Counted from the first letter of the stretch, positions 1 through 8,833 are shown. The stretch: 64,000 nucleotides of DNA from RGIG4576 sp045656705 (GCA_045656705.1 JAZORR010000050.1:1-64000), one strand, 5' to 3'. Numbers and translations are program-made. The notes: a model not told the origin generated them from the sequence alone.

Positions 1-190
1 TTCGGCTTCTCAAGCCGTTTCTAACGACGTTGTGCGAGTCACAAAAAAAGCATTTTTTTTACCATATCAATGAAAATCTACACAAAGATATGAATTTCAA
101 TTAATTACAGCGTTTTTATCCTACTTTTTGTCCACCTTGCCTTTATTTAGGAAGCTAAATAAAACTATTATTCCATTTCTAATATGGTTA
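1..190. other. Left-edge stretch without an identifiable gene
   Basis: The first 47 bases or so are more G+C-rich than what follows and carry a 6-bp hairpin (CGGCTT at 3-8, AAGCCG at 12-17). They could be the 3' end of a plus-strand gene entering from outside: one frame stops at 22-24 and another at 71-73, and I recognise neither tail. They could also be the end of a structured RNA. From about 50 to 190 the sequence is AT-rich and I see no gene in it. Confidence 0.3.
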
Positions 191-191
191 C

Positions 192-220
192 AAAAAAGGT
201 GTGAGCAAACTACCCACACC
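192..220 (-). terminator. Rho-independent terminator of rpsF-rpsR-rplI
   Basis: On the minus strand a GGTGTG/CACACC stem (plus-strand arms 198-203 and 215-220) is followed directly by six Ts (192-197). It lies about 30 bases past the rplI stop, as expected for the end of this ribosomal operon. Confidence 0.8.
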
Positions 221-250
221 CTCATATTTAAAGAAAATTCTATCCTTAAA

Positions 251-706
251 TTATTCAGCTACTTCTTCAGCAACAACTTCGAAAGGAATTTCAACAGAAA
301 CTTCCTTGTGAAGCTTAACAACTGCTACATAAGAACCAACTTCCTTGATAGTTTCCTTAACTACGATAATCTTACGATTAACTTCGTGACCAAGCTTAGC
401 AAGTTCTTCTGCAACTTGTGCATTACCAACAGAACCGTAGATAACACCTGTTGCACTTGTCTTAGCAGAGATTGTAAGAGCTACACCTTCAAGAGTAGCA
501 GCCTTAGCTTCAGCATCAGCTTTAATCTTAGCAATCTTATGAGCACGTTGCTTAAGAGTTTCAGCAAGTTGCTTCAATGCGCTTTCTGATGCAATAACAG
601 CCTTACCTTGTGGGATAAGGTAGTTGCGACCATAACCGCTCTTTACTTCTACTACATCGTCCTTGTATCCAAGGTTAGCGATATCTTCTTTCAATATAAT
701 CTTCAT
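251..706 (-). CDS. rplI: 50S ribosomal protein L9
   Basis: Ribosomal protein L9 binds 23S rRNA near the base of the L1 stalk and helps maintain reading-frame fidelity. The start MKIILKEDIANLG and the stretch to about residue 33 (G-Y-K-D-D-V-V-E-V, then GYGRNYLIP) match the L9 family signature. The rest shows the usual linker helix and C-terminal domain, and 151 residues is normal for the family. It is the last gene of rpsF-rpsR-rplI, 21 bases after rpsR, and is followed by a hairpin terminator. Confidence 0.98.
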   Translation of the reverse strand: MKIILKEDIANLGYKDDVVEVKSGYGRNYLIPQGKAVIASESALKQLAETLKQRAHKIAKIKADAEAKAATLEGVALTISAKTSATGVIYGSVGNAQVAEELAKLGHEVNRKIIVVKETIKEVGSYVAVVKLHKEVSVEIPFEVVAEEVAE

Positions 707-727
707 AAATCTAATCCTCCTTTAAAA

Positions 728-997
728 TTATTTCATCAAATCAGTTACATAAGGAAGAAGAGCAAGGTGACGAGCACGCTTTACAGCTTGAGCCACTCTT
801 CTTTGGAACTTAAGTGAAGTACCTGTGATGCGACGAGGAAGGATTTTACCTTGTTCGTTCAAGAACTTCTTCAAGAATTCAGGATCCTTGTAGTCGATGT
901 ACTTAATACCACTTCTCTTGAAACGGCAATACTTTTTCTTCTTTACATCCACTGAAAGTGGAGTAAGGTATCTGATTTCTGATTGAGCTTGTGCCAT
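728..997 (-). CDS. rpsR: 30S ribosomal protein S18
   Basis: S18 pairs with S6 on the platform of the small subunit. The 89-residue product has the S18 core: a basic KKKYCRFKRSG segment, IDYKDPEFLKKFL, then ILPRRITG and the RVAQAVKRARHLALLPY helix. Only one base separates it from the rpsF stop, so the two partner proteins are probably translated in a coupled way. This is the standard order rpsF-rpsR-rplI. Confidence 0.98.
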   Translation of the reverse strand: MAQAQSEIRYLTPLSVDVKKKKYCRFKRSGIKYIDYKDPEFLKKFLNEQGKILPRRITGTSLKFQRRVAQAVKRARHLALLPYVTDLMK

Positions 998-998
998 A

Positions 999-1367
999 TT
1001 ACTTTTCCTCCTTTACTTCTTCATTGTTAGTACTCTTTGCACCCTTAAGACTTCTTCTCTTAGCAGCATATTCTGCAGCATACTTATCAAGGAAGAATGT
1101 CAAGAAACGGATAACTTTTTCGTCACGACGGAAAGCTGTTTCAAGCTTCTTGATTAGAGTTGGCTCAGCGTCAAACTCAATTAGGTTGTAAAAACCAGTA
1201 GATTTCTTTTGAATTGGGTAAGCAAGTTTGCGAAGGCCCCAATTTTCAACATTCACGATTTGAGCACCATTTTGGCTTAGGAATGTTGTGAATTTTTCTA
1301 CCGCTTCCTTCATCTGAACATCAGACAAAACGGGAGTTAAAATGAAAACGGTTTCGTAATGATTCAT
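999..1367 (-). CDS. rpsF: 30S ribosomal protein S6
   Basis: S6 is the small-subunit platform protein that heterodimerises with S18. The N-terminus (MNHYETVFILTPVLS), the central WGLRKLAYPIQKK motif and the FNLIEFDAEP-type strand are characteristic. At 122 residues it is slightly long, with a charged K/E-rich tail, as is common in Bacteroidetes. It is the first gene of its operon, about 50 bases after a TAACTTTG -7 box. The leader contains only a small CTCAA/TTGAG hairpin; I do not see a clear S6:S18-binding leader motif. Confidence 0.97.
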   Translation of the reverse strand: MNHYETVFILTPVLSDVQMKEAVEKFTTFLSQNGAQIVNVENWGLRKLAYPIQKKSTGFYNLIEFDAEPTLIKKLETAFRRDEKVIRFLTFFLDKYAAEYAAKRRSLKGAKSTNNEEVKEEK

Positions 1368-1416
1368 AACTTTTTGATTATTAATTAATTATACTTTTAC
1401 TCAATTTTGAGCACTG

Positions 1417-1448
1417 CAAAGTTACGAATAATTTCTGATTTACACAAC
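1417..1448 (-). promoter_or_regulatory. Promoter of rpsF-rpsR-rplI
   Basis: On the minus strand a perfect Bacteroidetes -7 box, TAACTTTG (1417-1424), has a partial -33 element (GTTG, 1445-1448) at 20-bp spacing. The predicted transcript starts near 1412, giving a leader of about 45 bases. Confidence 0.65.
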
Positions 1449-1523
1449 ATTAAGTCATATAATAGCATAAAAAAATGTATTAACTTTTTATCCTCAGTTT
1501 AAGCCAATTTAGAAATGAGTTTG

Positions 1524-1531
1524 TAACTTTG
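1524..1531 (+). promoter_or_regulatory. Promoter -7 box of the secreted hydrolase
   Basis: TAACTTTG matches the TAnnTTTG -7 consensus and lies 20 bases before the ATG, so the leader would be about 15 bases. The -33 element is weak (TTTA at about 1498). Confidence 0.55.
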
Positions 1532-1550
1532 CGAAAAATTTGAACGATAT

Positions 1551-2564
1551 ATGAGAACATTTTTTACAATAGTAATATTAATATTAGGAATTCAAATATC
1601 ATTTCCAAGAGAATGGGGTGTAGATATACTTGGGAATAACTATTATAGTAGTAAAATACTTTTACAAGATGACTATTCCGGTAAAGTAATTGCCACATTA
1701 ATTAAGAAAACACCTATAAAGGAGGAATATGATAATATTCTATATATACACGGGTTCAATGATTATTTCTTTCAAACCGAAATGGGCGACAATTTCACAA
1801 AAGCCGGCTACAATTTTTATGCAATAGATTTAAGAAAATACGGAAGAAGTATATTAAACGAACAAAAAACATTTGAGGTTAAAGATCTAAAAGAATATTT
1901 TGCTGAAATAGATTCAGCGATACAAATAATAAATGAAACGAATAATAAGAAAATCATATTAATGGGACACTCCACTGGTGGTCTTATTGCTTCATATTAT
2001 CTAATGCAATCAAATAACAATGATAAAATTGACGCATTAATACTAAATAGTCCTTTTTTAGATTTCAACTTATCGGATTTTGAAGAAAAATATCTTTTGC
2101 CATTTATTTCTACGATTAACGATTTTATCCCTAATATCAGTATAAAACAAAACAGCAACGACGCATATGCTCAAAGTTTATTAGAAACGCACCATGGAGA
2201 ATGGAGTTATAATACAAATTGGAAAATGCCATTTTCACCCGATGTTTCTACCAACTGGATAAGTGCAATATATCGAGCACAATCTGAATTAAAAAATAAA
2301 GCATATTTTGACATACCTATATTATTATTGCGTTCAGATAATTCTGTATATGGAAGCGAATGGACTGAAGCTTTCAATAGGGGAGATGCTGTACTTGATG
2401 TAAATGATATTTCTTATTATGGAAAAAAACTTGGTCCAAAAGTTCAAGAGGTAGTAATAAAAGATGGCTTGCACGATATATTCTTATCACGCAAGCCATT
2501 AAGAGAAGCCGTTTACAAATATCTATTTGATTGGCTTAAAACAAATTTAAATACTTGTCAGTAA
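1551..2564 (+). CDS. Secreted alpha/beta hydrolase (serine esterase/lysophospholipase-like)
   Basis: A predicted exported serine hydrolase of the Hydrolase_4/lysophospholipase-like type; the substrate is unknown. Residues 1-18 form a hydrophobic signal peptide. The fold is supported by the oxyanion-type YIHGFNDYF (65-73), the nucleophile elbow GHSTGG (139-144, Ser141), a likely acid residue in LLLRSD, and the catalytic His in DGLHDIF (His308). The 337-residue length includes a cap region between the elbow and the acid. It has its own promoter, is divergent from rpsF, and converges on the LRR gene with only 7 bases between stop codons. The fold is sure; the specificity is not. Confidence 0.85.
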   Translation: MRTFFTIVILILGIQISFPREWGVDILGNNYYSSKILLQDDYSGKVIATLIKKTPIKEEYDNILYIHGFNDYFFQTEMGDNFTKAGYNFYAIDLRKYGRSILNEQKTFEVKDLKEYFAEIDSAIQIINETNNKKIILMGHSTGGLIASYYLMQSNNNDKIDALILNSPFLDFNLSDFEEKYLLPFISTINDFIPNISIKQNSNDAYAQSLLETHHGEWSYNTNWKMPFSPDVSTNWISAIYRAQSELKNKAYFDIPILLLRSDNSVYGSEWTEAFNRGDAVLDVNDISYYGKKLGPKVQEVVIKDGLHDIFLSRKPLREAVYKYLFDWLKTNLNTCQ

Positions 2565-2571
2565 CTAAAAT

Positions 2572-5500
2572 TTAATTAATAGTTACCTTAGTCACTTTAT
2601 TTCCTTGGTATTTTATAAAGACACCATTCTGAGGATTCTCCACTTTATTGCCTTGGAGATTGTAATAAATAGGGGAGATGTCTTCATCATTGCTAATATC
2701 ATTCACTCCAGAAACATTTACACCAGTAAACTTTTTAAAATTCTTCCAACCTGTAGCTTTTTTATAGTCATCCACAGAATTAGTAGGCACATTTAGATTT
2801 CCATAGTTATAAGTATAATCATTAAAAATAACATCTGTGGCCATAGGAGGAATTTGTGATAACGATGTTACCAAATTAGCACTTGAACAATTTCTGAAAG
2901 CATATTTTCCGATTTCTTCTACAGATTTTCCTATTTTAATCGAACTAACATTGTAACAATGTTGAAATGCTCTTTCTCCAATCTTAACAACATTATCAGG
3001 AATTTCAATTTTACTCAAATTTGAACCATTAAAAGCTTGAGCCCCAATTTCAACCACTGAATTAGGAATTTGCACTTCAGTTAAATTCTGACAATAATAT
3101 AACAATCCAAATGGAATATTTTTAACATTTTCACCAAAAACTACATTTTCCAAAGCATTACAAAATGCAAATATTGGAGACTCATTATTTCCTTCCATAT
3201 TACAAAACTCAGCATTGTAATACAAAGATTTAAGTGAATCACATGATGAGAATGCGCCATCACCCATAAATGTTACATTTTCTGGTATCATAACAGTTTC
3301 TAATGCAGTAGTAGAAAAGGCATAATTTCCTATTGATTTCACGGAATTAGACATACTAACTTTCTTTAACGAAGAACAATTATCAAACAGATTATTTGGG
3401 ATTATAGTAACATTATCACCAATGACAACTTCTTCTAATGCAGTACATGCCCAAAATACATTACAAATTTCATTAGGTGCTGCTATCGTTTCTATATTAC
3501 AATTTTCTGCATTAAAATATACTTTCTTTAAATTCTCGCAGAAATTTATAGAAAAACCTCCAATTGAATCTATATTTTCAGGTATTGTAAGCTCTGTTAG
3601 ATTATCACAATCATAAAGAAAGTAACTTGGCAGTTTTTCTACATCCTCTCCGATAACAAGATTTGTTAATAATTCGAATGACATCTCATCTTCAAAATCG
3701 CAATTTTTAGCATTATAGTATAATGTTGTTAGATTTTCACTTCCAAATGCTAATCTTGCAATGTTACTCACATTTTTAGGTATAGTAAGATCTGTAATCG
3801 CAATACCAAATAGAGCATATTGACCTATCTCTTTCACAGAATCAGATAATTTAACTGAAGTGATATTATTACAATTCAAAAATAAAGATTCTGGGATTTT
3901 AACAACATTACCGCCAAATTCCACACTATTAATTGAAGACTTATAGAATGATTGATTCGTGGTACAGTCCTTTGCATCATAATATACAGATTTTAAATTA
4001 TCGCAATAACCAAAAGCATATTGACCTATTTTTTCTACAGAAGTAGGAATTGTAATTTCTGTAAGTCCAGAATATTGAAACGCATAATTCCCAATTTCTA
4101 CCACGGTGTTAGGAATTTCAATTTTTTTAACTCCTTCACATCTACGTAATAGTCCATCCGGTATTTTCTTTACATTCAAACCAAAATTCACATCACTCAA
4201 TGCATCACAACCACTAAAAACACTACTTCCTAAAACACAATTTTCAGCATTAAAGTTAAGAGTTTTAAGTTTTTCACATGAATTAAAAGCATAGTCATTA
4301 ATTGTAGTTACAGAATTAGGTATAGTAATTTCACTAATACTAGAATTCATAAATGAGTTAGTTCCAATCTCTGTAATATTATTAGGTAAATCTATTTTTT
4401 TTATTCCTGTACAATGACTAAACAATTTATTCGGAACTTTTGTAACATCCTCTCCAAAAATTACTTCAGTCAATGAACTACAATTCTTAAATATTTGCGT
4501 ACCTGTTGTACAATTACCTGCATTAAAATATAATGTTTTAAGATTTGAGCATCCATTAAAAGCACGATTACCTATATGTGTAACAGTGTTTGGTATAACA
4601 ACTTTCTGTAATTTATTACAATTAGCAAAAGCCTCTTCTTCAAGAGTTGTAATATTTTCAGATAATTCTAAAGTGAAATTCACGTCTAAAGTGCTGAAAG
4701 CTTTTGGTGCAATTTTTTTCACCCATTCTGGTAAATGAATTTCCCCATTTTCAATTCTTAGTCCTATAAAATCATGAAACATATTACATGATGTGGAAGC
4801 ATCAATCCAACCATATAAATCTTCACAAAGATAGTGCTTCTTTCCAGCAGGGTATGTTTGAAAGCTTGATTTTAGTTCAACACATCCTTTATTTTTTGGA
4901 AGCCAAGCAATTTCTTGCAAATCCTCACACCTAAGTTCACATTTAGTAACATTATCTGCATCTTCACTTATAATCATCCAACCTATATATTTTACCGACT
5001 TAGGGAATACTATACTCTCTATTTTCCGACAACCATACAACAATCCATTTGGTATACGTTCAACGTCTTCACCAAAAACAATACTTTTAAGTGAAAAAGG
5101 GAAAGGCGTGGTGTATCCATGATATCCACCACCTAACAAACTAGATTGATGTATAGAAAAATATACATTTTCACAATTGATAGCATTAAAATTCACTCGT
5201 TCCAATTTACTATATACAGTTGTAATCGCTGTATCTCGAGATGTACTATCTTGAGGTTCAATATCTTCCGTATCATCATCATTTCCAGATTTTATACCAG
5301 GACCTCCCCAAGTCTTATGAACTCTTCCATAAAAACCTGAAATAGTTTTAGTATATTTAGGTATAGTAATTTCGGTTACATTAGGAGAGTTTCTAAATCC
5401 ACTAACCTTTGTAACCTTATAATCAATACTATTCCACCTAACTATGTCAGGTATAATAATAGTTCCAGAATATTCTTTTTCACCTTCTGAAGTTGAAACT

Positions 5501-5673
5501 GTAGAGTCTGAAGTTATCTTATAATAGATACCATTAGACACAAAATCATAACCAAGTTCATAAGGGTCTAAACTACCAGTAGTTGTAGTCCCTGTGACAT
5601 CAGCATAACTAATAGAAGGTAATAAAATAAGAATAACAATTGCTATTTTTGAAAGTAAAATAAAACTTTTCAT
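2572..5673 (-). CDS. BspA-like leucine-rich-repeat (LRR_5) surface protein
   Basis: A 1033-residue secreted protein with a signal peptide (about 1-24) and a body made almost wholly of LRR_5 (Treponema/BspA-type) repeats such as IPNSVVEIGAQAF and IPDNVVKIGERAF. These repeats form a larger unit: FGEDV-x3-IP-x-GLL-x2-C, then two or three LRRs, then a (Y/F)-x-NAENC strand. I count about seven copies, each keeping the NAENC-type cysteine. The last 40 residues (YYNLQGNKVENPQNGVFIK and on) resemble the short C-terminal beta domains of Bacteroidales surface proteins, possibly a type IX secretion signal. Adhesion is known for some family members but is only inferred here. It starts 8 bases after the lipoprotein gene, so it is probably the third gene of the relA operon. 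Confidence 0.9.
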   Translation of the reverse strand: MKSFILLSKIAIVILILLPSISYADVTGTTTTGSLDPYELGYDFVSNGIYYKITSDSTVSTSEGEKEYSGTIIIPDIVRWNSIDYKVTKVSGFRNSPNVTEITIPKYTKTISGFYGRVHKTWGGPGIKSGNDDDTEDIEPQDSTSRDTAITTVYSKLERVNFNAINCENVYFSIHQSSLLGGGYHGYTTPFPFSLKSIVFGEDVERIPNGLLYGCRKIESIVFPKSVKYIGWMIISEDADNVTKCELRCEDLQEIAWLPKNKGCVELKSSFQTYPAGKKHYLCEDLYGWIDASTSCNMFHDFIGLRIENGEIHLPEWVKKIAPKAFSTLDVNFTLELSENITTLEEEAFANCNKLQKVVIPNTVTHIGNRAFNGCSNLKTLYFNAGNCTTGTQIFKNCSSLTEVIFGEDVTKVPNKLFSHCTGIKKIDLPNNITEIGTNSFMNSSISEITIPNSVTTINDYAFNSCEKLKTLNFNAENCVLGSSVFSGCDALSDVNFGLNVKKIPDGLLRRCEGVKKIEIPNTVVEIGNYAFQYSGLTEITIPTSVEKIGQYAFGYCDNLKSVYYDAKDCTTNQSFYKSSINSVEFGGNVVKIPESLFLNCNNITSVKLSDSVKEIGQYALFGIAITDLTIPKNVSNIARLAFGSENLTTLYYNAKNCDFEDEMSFELLTNLVIGEDVEKLPSYFLYDCDNLTELTIPENIDSIGGFSINFCENLKKVYFNAENCNIETIAAPNEICNVFWACTALEEVVIGDNVTIIPNNLFDNCSSLKKVSMSNSVKSIGNYAFSTTALETVMIPENVTFMGDGAFSSCDSLKSLYYNAEFCNMEGNNESPIFAFCNALENVVFGENVKNIPFGLLYYCQNLTEVQIPNSVVEIGAQAFNGSNLSKIEIPDNVVKIGERAFQHCYNVSSIKIGKSVEEIGKYAFRNCSSANLVTSLSQIPPMATDVIFNDYTYNYGNLNVPTNSVDDYKKATGWKNFKKFTGVNVSGVNDISNDEDISPIYYNLQGNKVENPQNGVFIKYQGNKVTKVTIN

Positions 5674-5681
5674 AATTATAA

Positions 5682-6542
5682 TTATTTATTAAAAATCTTT
5701 GTTTGTTCAATTTGTTTTTGAGCTAATTGAAGTTTTTGTTCAAGAAACATTTTTTTCTTAATCGCAGATTTACCTTGTTTTTTACAATTAGCATATCTAT
5801 AAGTTTCGACTAAAGCCTTTTGCATTTTAGAGTCAAATTTCGTTGAATACTGCTTTTTACCACAAAAAACAAGTTTTATATTTGCATTTGGATTATCTAA
5901 TGCAAACTGACCTAATGTATCACATTGAGCATTTGTAAAAGTGATACTTTCATATGCAACACCATCACTCTTATATCGATAGTTTTGCGCACCATCATAA
6001 GCTACACTTGAAGTAGTTACCGACCCATTACTTGATGATAATTTCACCGAAGTGTGCTTAATATCTTGTCCCTTTAAGAATGAAACCACAAAAAATGCAT
6101 CATCTTCATCAATTCGAGGCTCAATGGTAGAACGATTATCGTCACCAGTTTTATTGGCAATATCATTATAGATATAGTATCCTTCAACCATATCCTTTAG
6201 TTTGATATACTTGAATTTGCCTGATAATTGTTGCACTTCCGATTCAAGAACCGATAACAAACTATCATTTTGCTCCATTTCTTTCTTAATAATTCCTTCT
6301 TGATTCAGAGTGCGTAAATGCAAACCTTTCTTTAAAAGATCAATATCATCGGTATAATTCTTTTTCAAAGAATCGAGTAGGGTGATGGATTGCTCATAAG
6401 CTCCACTTACATATAAGTCCTTTGCTTGATTATATAATGACAAAGCTTCATTTGTACCCGAATTACCACAAGAACAGAACATCGCCAATGCAAGAATTGA
6501 CGAGCTAAGTAGTATTTTTTTAATTTGAACTGCGTTGTACAT
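5682..6542 (-). CDS. Lipoprotein of unknown function with TPR-like N-terminus
   Basis: I do not recognise a named family. The 286-residue protein has a lipoprotein signal peptide ending LAMFCSC (lipidated Cys probably residue 25). An alpha-helical TPR-like segment follows (YNQAKDLYVSGAYEQSI, about 36-52), then a charged coiled coil (about 80-105), a beta-rich middle section and a Lys/Gln-rich helical tail. The start codon lies 23 bases inside the 3' end of the relA-like gene and the stop is 8 bases before the LRR gene, so all three are probably co-transcribed. A periplasmic or inner-leaflet outer-membrane location is inferred from the lipobox. Confidence 0.75.
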   Translation of the reverse strand: MYNAVQIKKILLSSSILALAMFCSCGNSGTNEALSLYNQAKDLYVSGAYEQSITLLDSLKKNYTDDIDLLKKGLHLRTLNQEGIIKKEMEQNDSLLSVLESEVQQLSGKFKYIKLKDMVEGYYIYNDIANKTGDDNRSTIEPRIDEDDAFFVVSFLKGQDIKHTSVKLSSSNGSVTTSSVAYDGAQNYRYKSDGVAYESITFTNAQCDTLGQFALDNPNANIKLVFCGKKQYSTKFDSKMQKALVETYRYANCKKQGKSAIKKKMFLEQKLQLAQKQIEQTKIFNK

Positions 6543-8736
6543 CTTTTACACCTTTTATATTTCTTATTTTCTTTATTAACTCATTTAATATTGTTATGTT
6601 AGCTACACCTACCACCAAATAACCTTGAAATAGTCCATCATTTGAATCAATTGATATATTTCTGAGTGTAGTATCCTTCTCTTTAGTAATAAGAGAAGTG
6701 ATATTCGTAACTATACCAATGTCATCATTACCTACAATTCTCAATGTTGCTGCAAATTGAGATCCAAGTTTTCCGGACCAAGTAGCTTGTATTTCACGAT
6801 TTGGATCCTTACGTAACAGATGCTTTAAATTATTACAATTAGAACGATGCACTTTAATTGAACCTGTGCTTGAAATATATCCGGTAACTTCATCGCCAAA
6901 GATAGGATTACAACACTTACATAAAGCGTAATTTATACCCTTCATATTTTCACCTATCACTAACACATCGTTAGATGTACTTTCTTTCTTTTCTGCAACT
7001 GATTGTAATACAAAATTGGCTGCAGTTTCGTGGGTAACTATTTCTTTATCCTTATTATCAATATCGATATATGTATCTATAACATCGTTTACACTAAGTG
7101 ATTCGTCGGAAATAGCCACATAGAAATCGGTAACAGTCTTATATCCGAGTTTCTTGATAGTGCGCATAAGAAGCGACTCTTCTTCTTCTATTTTACGATT
7201 TTTAAAGCGTCGTTGCAATAATTCCTTACCAAACTCAGCAGTCTTTGCGTTCATTTCATTGATAGACTGCTTGATTTTATTTCTCGCCTTAGATGTAACC
7301 ACAAAATTCAACCAATCCATCTTAGGCGACTGATTAGAAGCAGTTAGAATCTCAATTGTATCGCCACTCTTGAGTTTATAATTGATTTTTTGATTTTTAC
7401 CATTTACCTTACCCCCGATACAAGAGCAGCCTAAACGCGAGTGTATATGGAAAGCAAAATCGAGAAGAGAAGCACCTTGTGGCAATTTGTACAAATCACC
7501 CTTAGGAGTAAAGACAAACACCTCTTTATCGTAGATATCCATTTTCACACCCTTCATTAGAGACGTTGCACCTTCCTTTCCAGATTCCAGAAGATCTCGC
7601 ACATTATTCATCCATTCATCAAGATTGGATTCACTCTTAATCCCTTTATATTTCCAGTGTGCTGCAAGACCACGCTCAGCAATCTCATCCATACGCTTAG
7701 TGCGGATTTGTACTTCTACCCATTGATTATTTGGTCCGTACACTGTAATATGAAGAGATTCATATCCATTTGATTTTGGAATTGTGAGCCAATCCTTCAT
7801 TCTTGCAGGGTTAGCTTTGAACATATCTGTGACAATAGAATATGCAATCCAGCATTTAGCCTTTTCCAATTCTTTGTCGGTATCAATAATAATACGAATA
7901 GCAAAGAGATCATAAATATCATCTAAATCGGCATTTTGCTTTACCATCTTGTTATAGATGGAATTTATTGATTTTGTGCGTCCCTTAATTTCAAAATTAA
8001 GTCCTGCTTTTAAGAGTGCATCTTTAACCGGTGCTATAAAATTGGCTATATATTCTTCACGCTTAATTTTGGTTTTATTTAACTTATGAGCAATTTGAGT
8101 AAATACATCTCTATGAAGATATTTAAGCGACATATCTTCAAGTTCTGATTTAATCTTATACAAACCCAATCTATGTGCCAATGGAGCATAAAGATACTTT
8201 GCTTCGTTAGCAATAGTGGCAACGAAACGCTCATCAGGGTGATGATTTATCATTCTCATCAAACTCAAGCGATCGACAATCATGATTATTATAACTCGAA
8301 TATCTTCGGCAAATGACAAAAGCAATTTATGATAATTCTCACTCTCTATTAAAGAACGAGTTTTATATAATTTTGACACTTGTAGAAGTCCTTTTACAAG
8401 TCTCGCTATATCATCTCCAAATTGAGATTGAATTTCATATTCAGAAATCACCTCATTACGACAAAGATTATATAGCAAAATAGCAATAATCATATTGCGG
8501 TCGACTCCAAAAGACTCTATCAAAGTATTTGCTGTGCTCAAATGTCTCAGAGCCGGATTAATTCCATACTTATCACGGATATAATGATTTTCAGATATAC
8601 CTTTATTTATAATCTCAGTTACTTTTGCTATATCTTTATCATCAATTACGCCGTAAACAGCCTTACGGAGAGTCTTATATAAACAAACTATCTGTTTGCG
8701 TTCATCTTCAGTGTAATATTGTGTGTTCATAATCAT
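6520..8736 (-). CDS. relA: RelA/SpoT family (p)ppGpp synthetase with degenerate hydrolase domain
   Basis: A long Rel homologue (738 residues) that makes (p)ppGpp from ATP and GDP/GTP. Domains in order: N-terminal HD-type region (about 50-200), synthetase (about 255-365, with LDDIYDLFAIRIII and PKSNGYESLHITV), TGS (about 405-465), a Cys/His segment (LCKCCNPIFGDEV) and a C-terminal ACT domain. The HD motif LLHD of active hydrolases reads LLYN here (87-90), and the usual RLHNMR reads RLSLMR (156-161), so the hydrolase site looks dead and the protein is probably synthetase-only. An in-frame ATG at 8730 is an equally good start. It leads the operon with the lipoprotein and LRR genes. Confidence 0.93.
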   Translation of the reverse strand: MIMNTQYYTEDERKQIVCLYKTLRKAVYGVIDDKDIAKVTEIINKGISENHYIRDKYGINPALRHLSTANTLIESFGVDRNMIIAILLYNLCRNEVISEYEIQSQFGDDIARLVKGLLQVSKLYKTRSLIESENYHKLLLSFAEDIRVIIIMIVDRLSLMRMINHHPDERFVATIANEAKYLYAPLAHRLGLYKIKSELEDMSLKYLHRDVFTQIAHKLNKTKIKREEYIANFIAPVKDALLKAGLNFEIKGRTKSINSIYNKMVKQNADLDDIYDLFAIRIIIDTDKELEKAKCWIAYSIVTDMFKANPARMKDWLTIPKSNGYESLHITVYGPNNQWVEVQIRTKRMDEIAERGLAAHWKYKGIKSESNLDEWMNNVRDLLESGKEGATSLMKGVKMDIYDKEVFVFTPKGDLYKLPQGASLLDFAFHIHSRLGCSCIGGKVNGKNQKINYKLKSGDTIEILTASNQSPKMDWLNFVVTSKARNKIKQSINEMNAKTAEFGKELLQRRFKNRKIEEEESLLMRTIKKLGYKTVTDFYVAISDESLSVNDVIDTYIDIDNKDKEIVTHETAANFVLQSVAEKKESTSNDVLVIGENMKGINYALCKCCNPIFGDEVTGYISSTGSIKVHRSNCNNLKHLLRKDPNREIQATWSGKLGSQFAATLRIVGNDDIGIVTNITSLITKEKDTTLRNISIDSNDGLFQGYLVVGVANITILNELIKKIRNIKGVKDVQRSSN

Positions 8737-8755
8737 TAATGATATATATTTTCTC

Positions 8756-8787
8756 CAAAATTAATATAACCTTAACATAAATGCAAA
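8756..8787 (-). promoter_or_regulatory. Promoter of the relA-lipoprotein-LRR operon
   Basis: Minus strand: -33 TTTG (8784-8787), 20-bp spacer, -7 TAATTTTG (8756-8763), an exact match to the Bacteroidetes vegetative consensus. The predicted start is near 8751, giving a leader of about 15-20 bases. The -33 element is half of a GCAAATT...AATTTGC inverted repeat shared with the divergent promoter. Confidence 0.8.
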
Positions 8788-8801
8788 TTGTAGGGTTAAA
8801 A

Positions 8802-8833
8802 TTTGCAACTATTATTATTTTAGAGTAACTTTG
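8802..8833 (+). promoter_or_regulatory. Promoter of the DUF4301 gene
   Basis: Plus strand: -33 TTTG (8802-8805), 20-bp spacer, -7 TAACTTTG (8826-8833). It stands back-to-back with the relA promoter, with only 14 bp between the two -33 elements. Confidence 0.8.

Noticed and set aside
1..60. tRNA-Leu(GAG)-like anticodon loop on the minus strand (TTGAGAA within CGGC/GCCG)
   Set aside because: The fifth stem pair fails and the preceding bases do not form a D arm, so it is only a short hairpin.
1368..1416. S6:S18-binding leader RNA before rpsF
   Set aside because: The short AT-rich leader shows only a 5-bp hairpin and lacks the expected structured motif.
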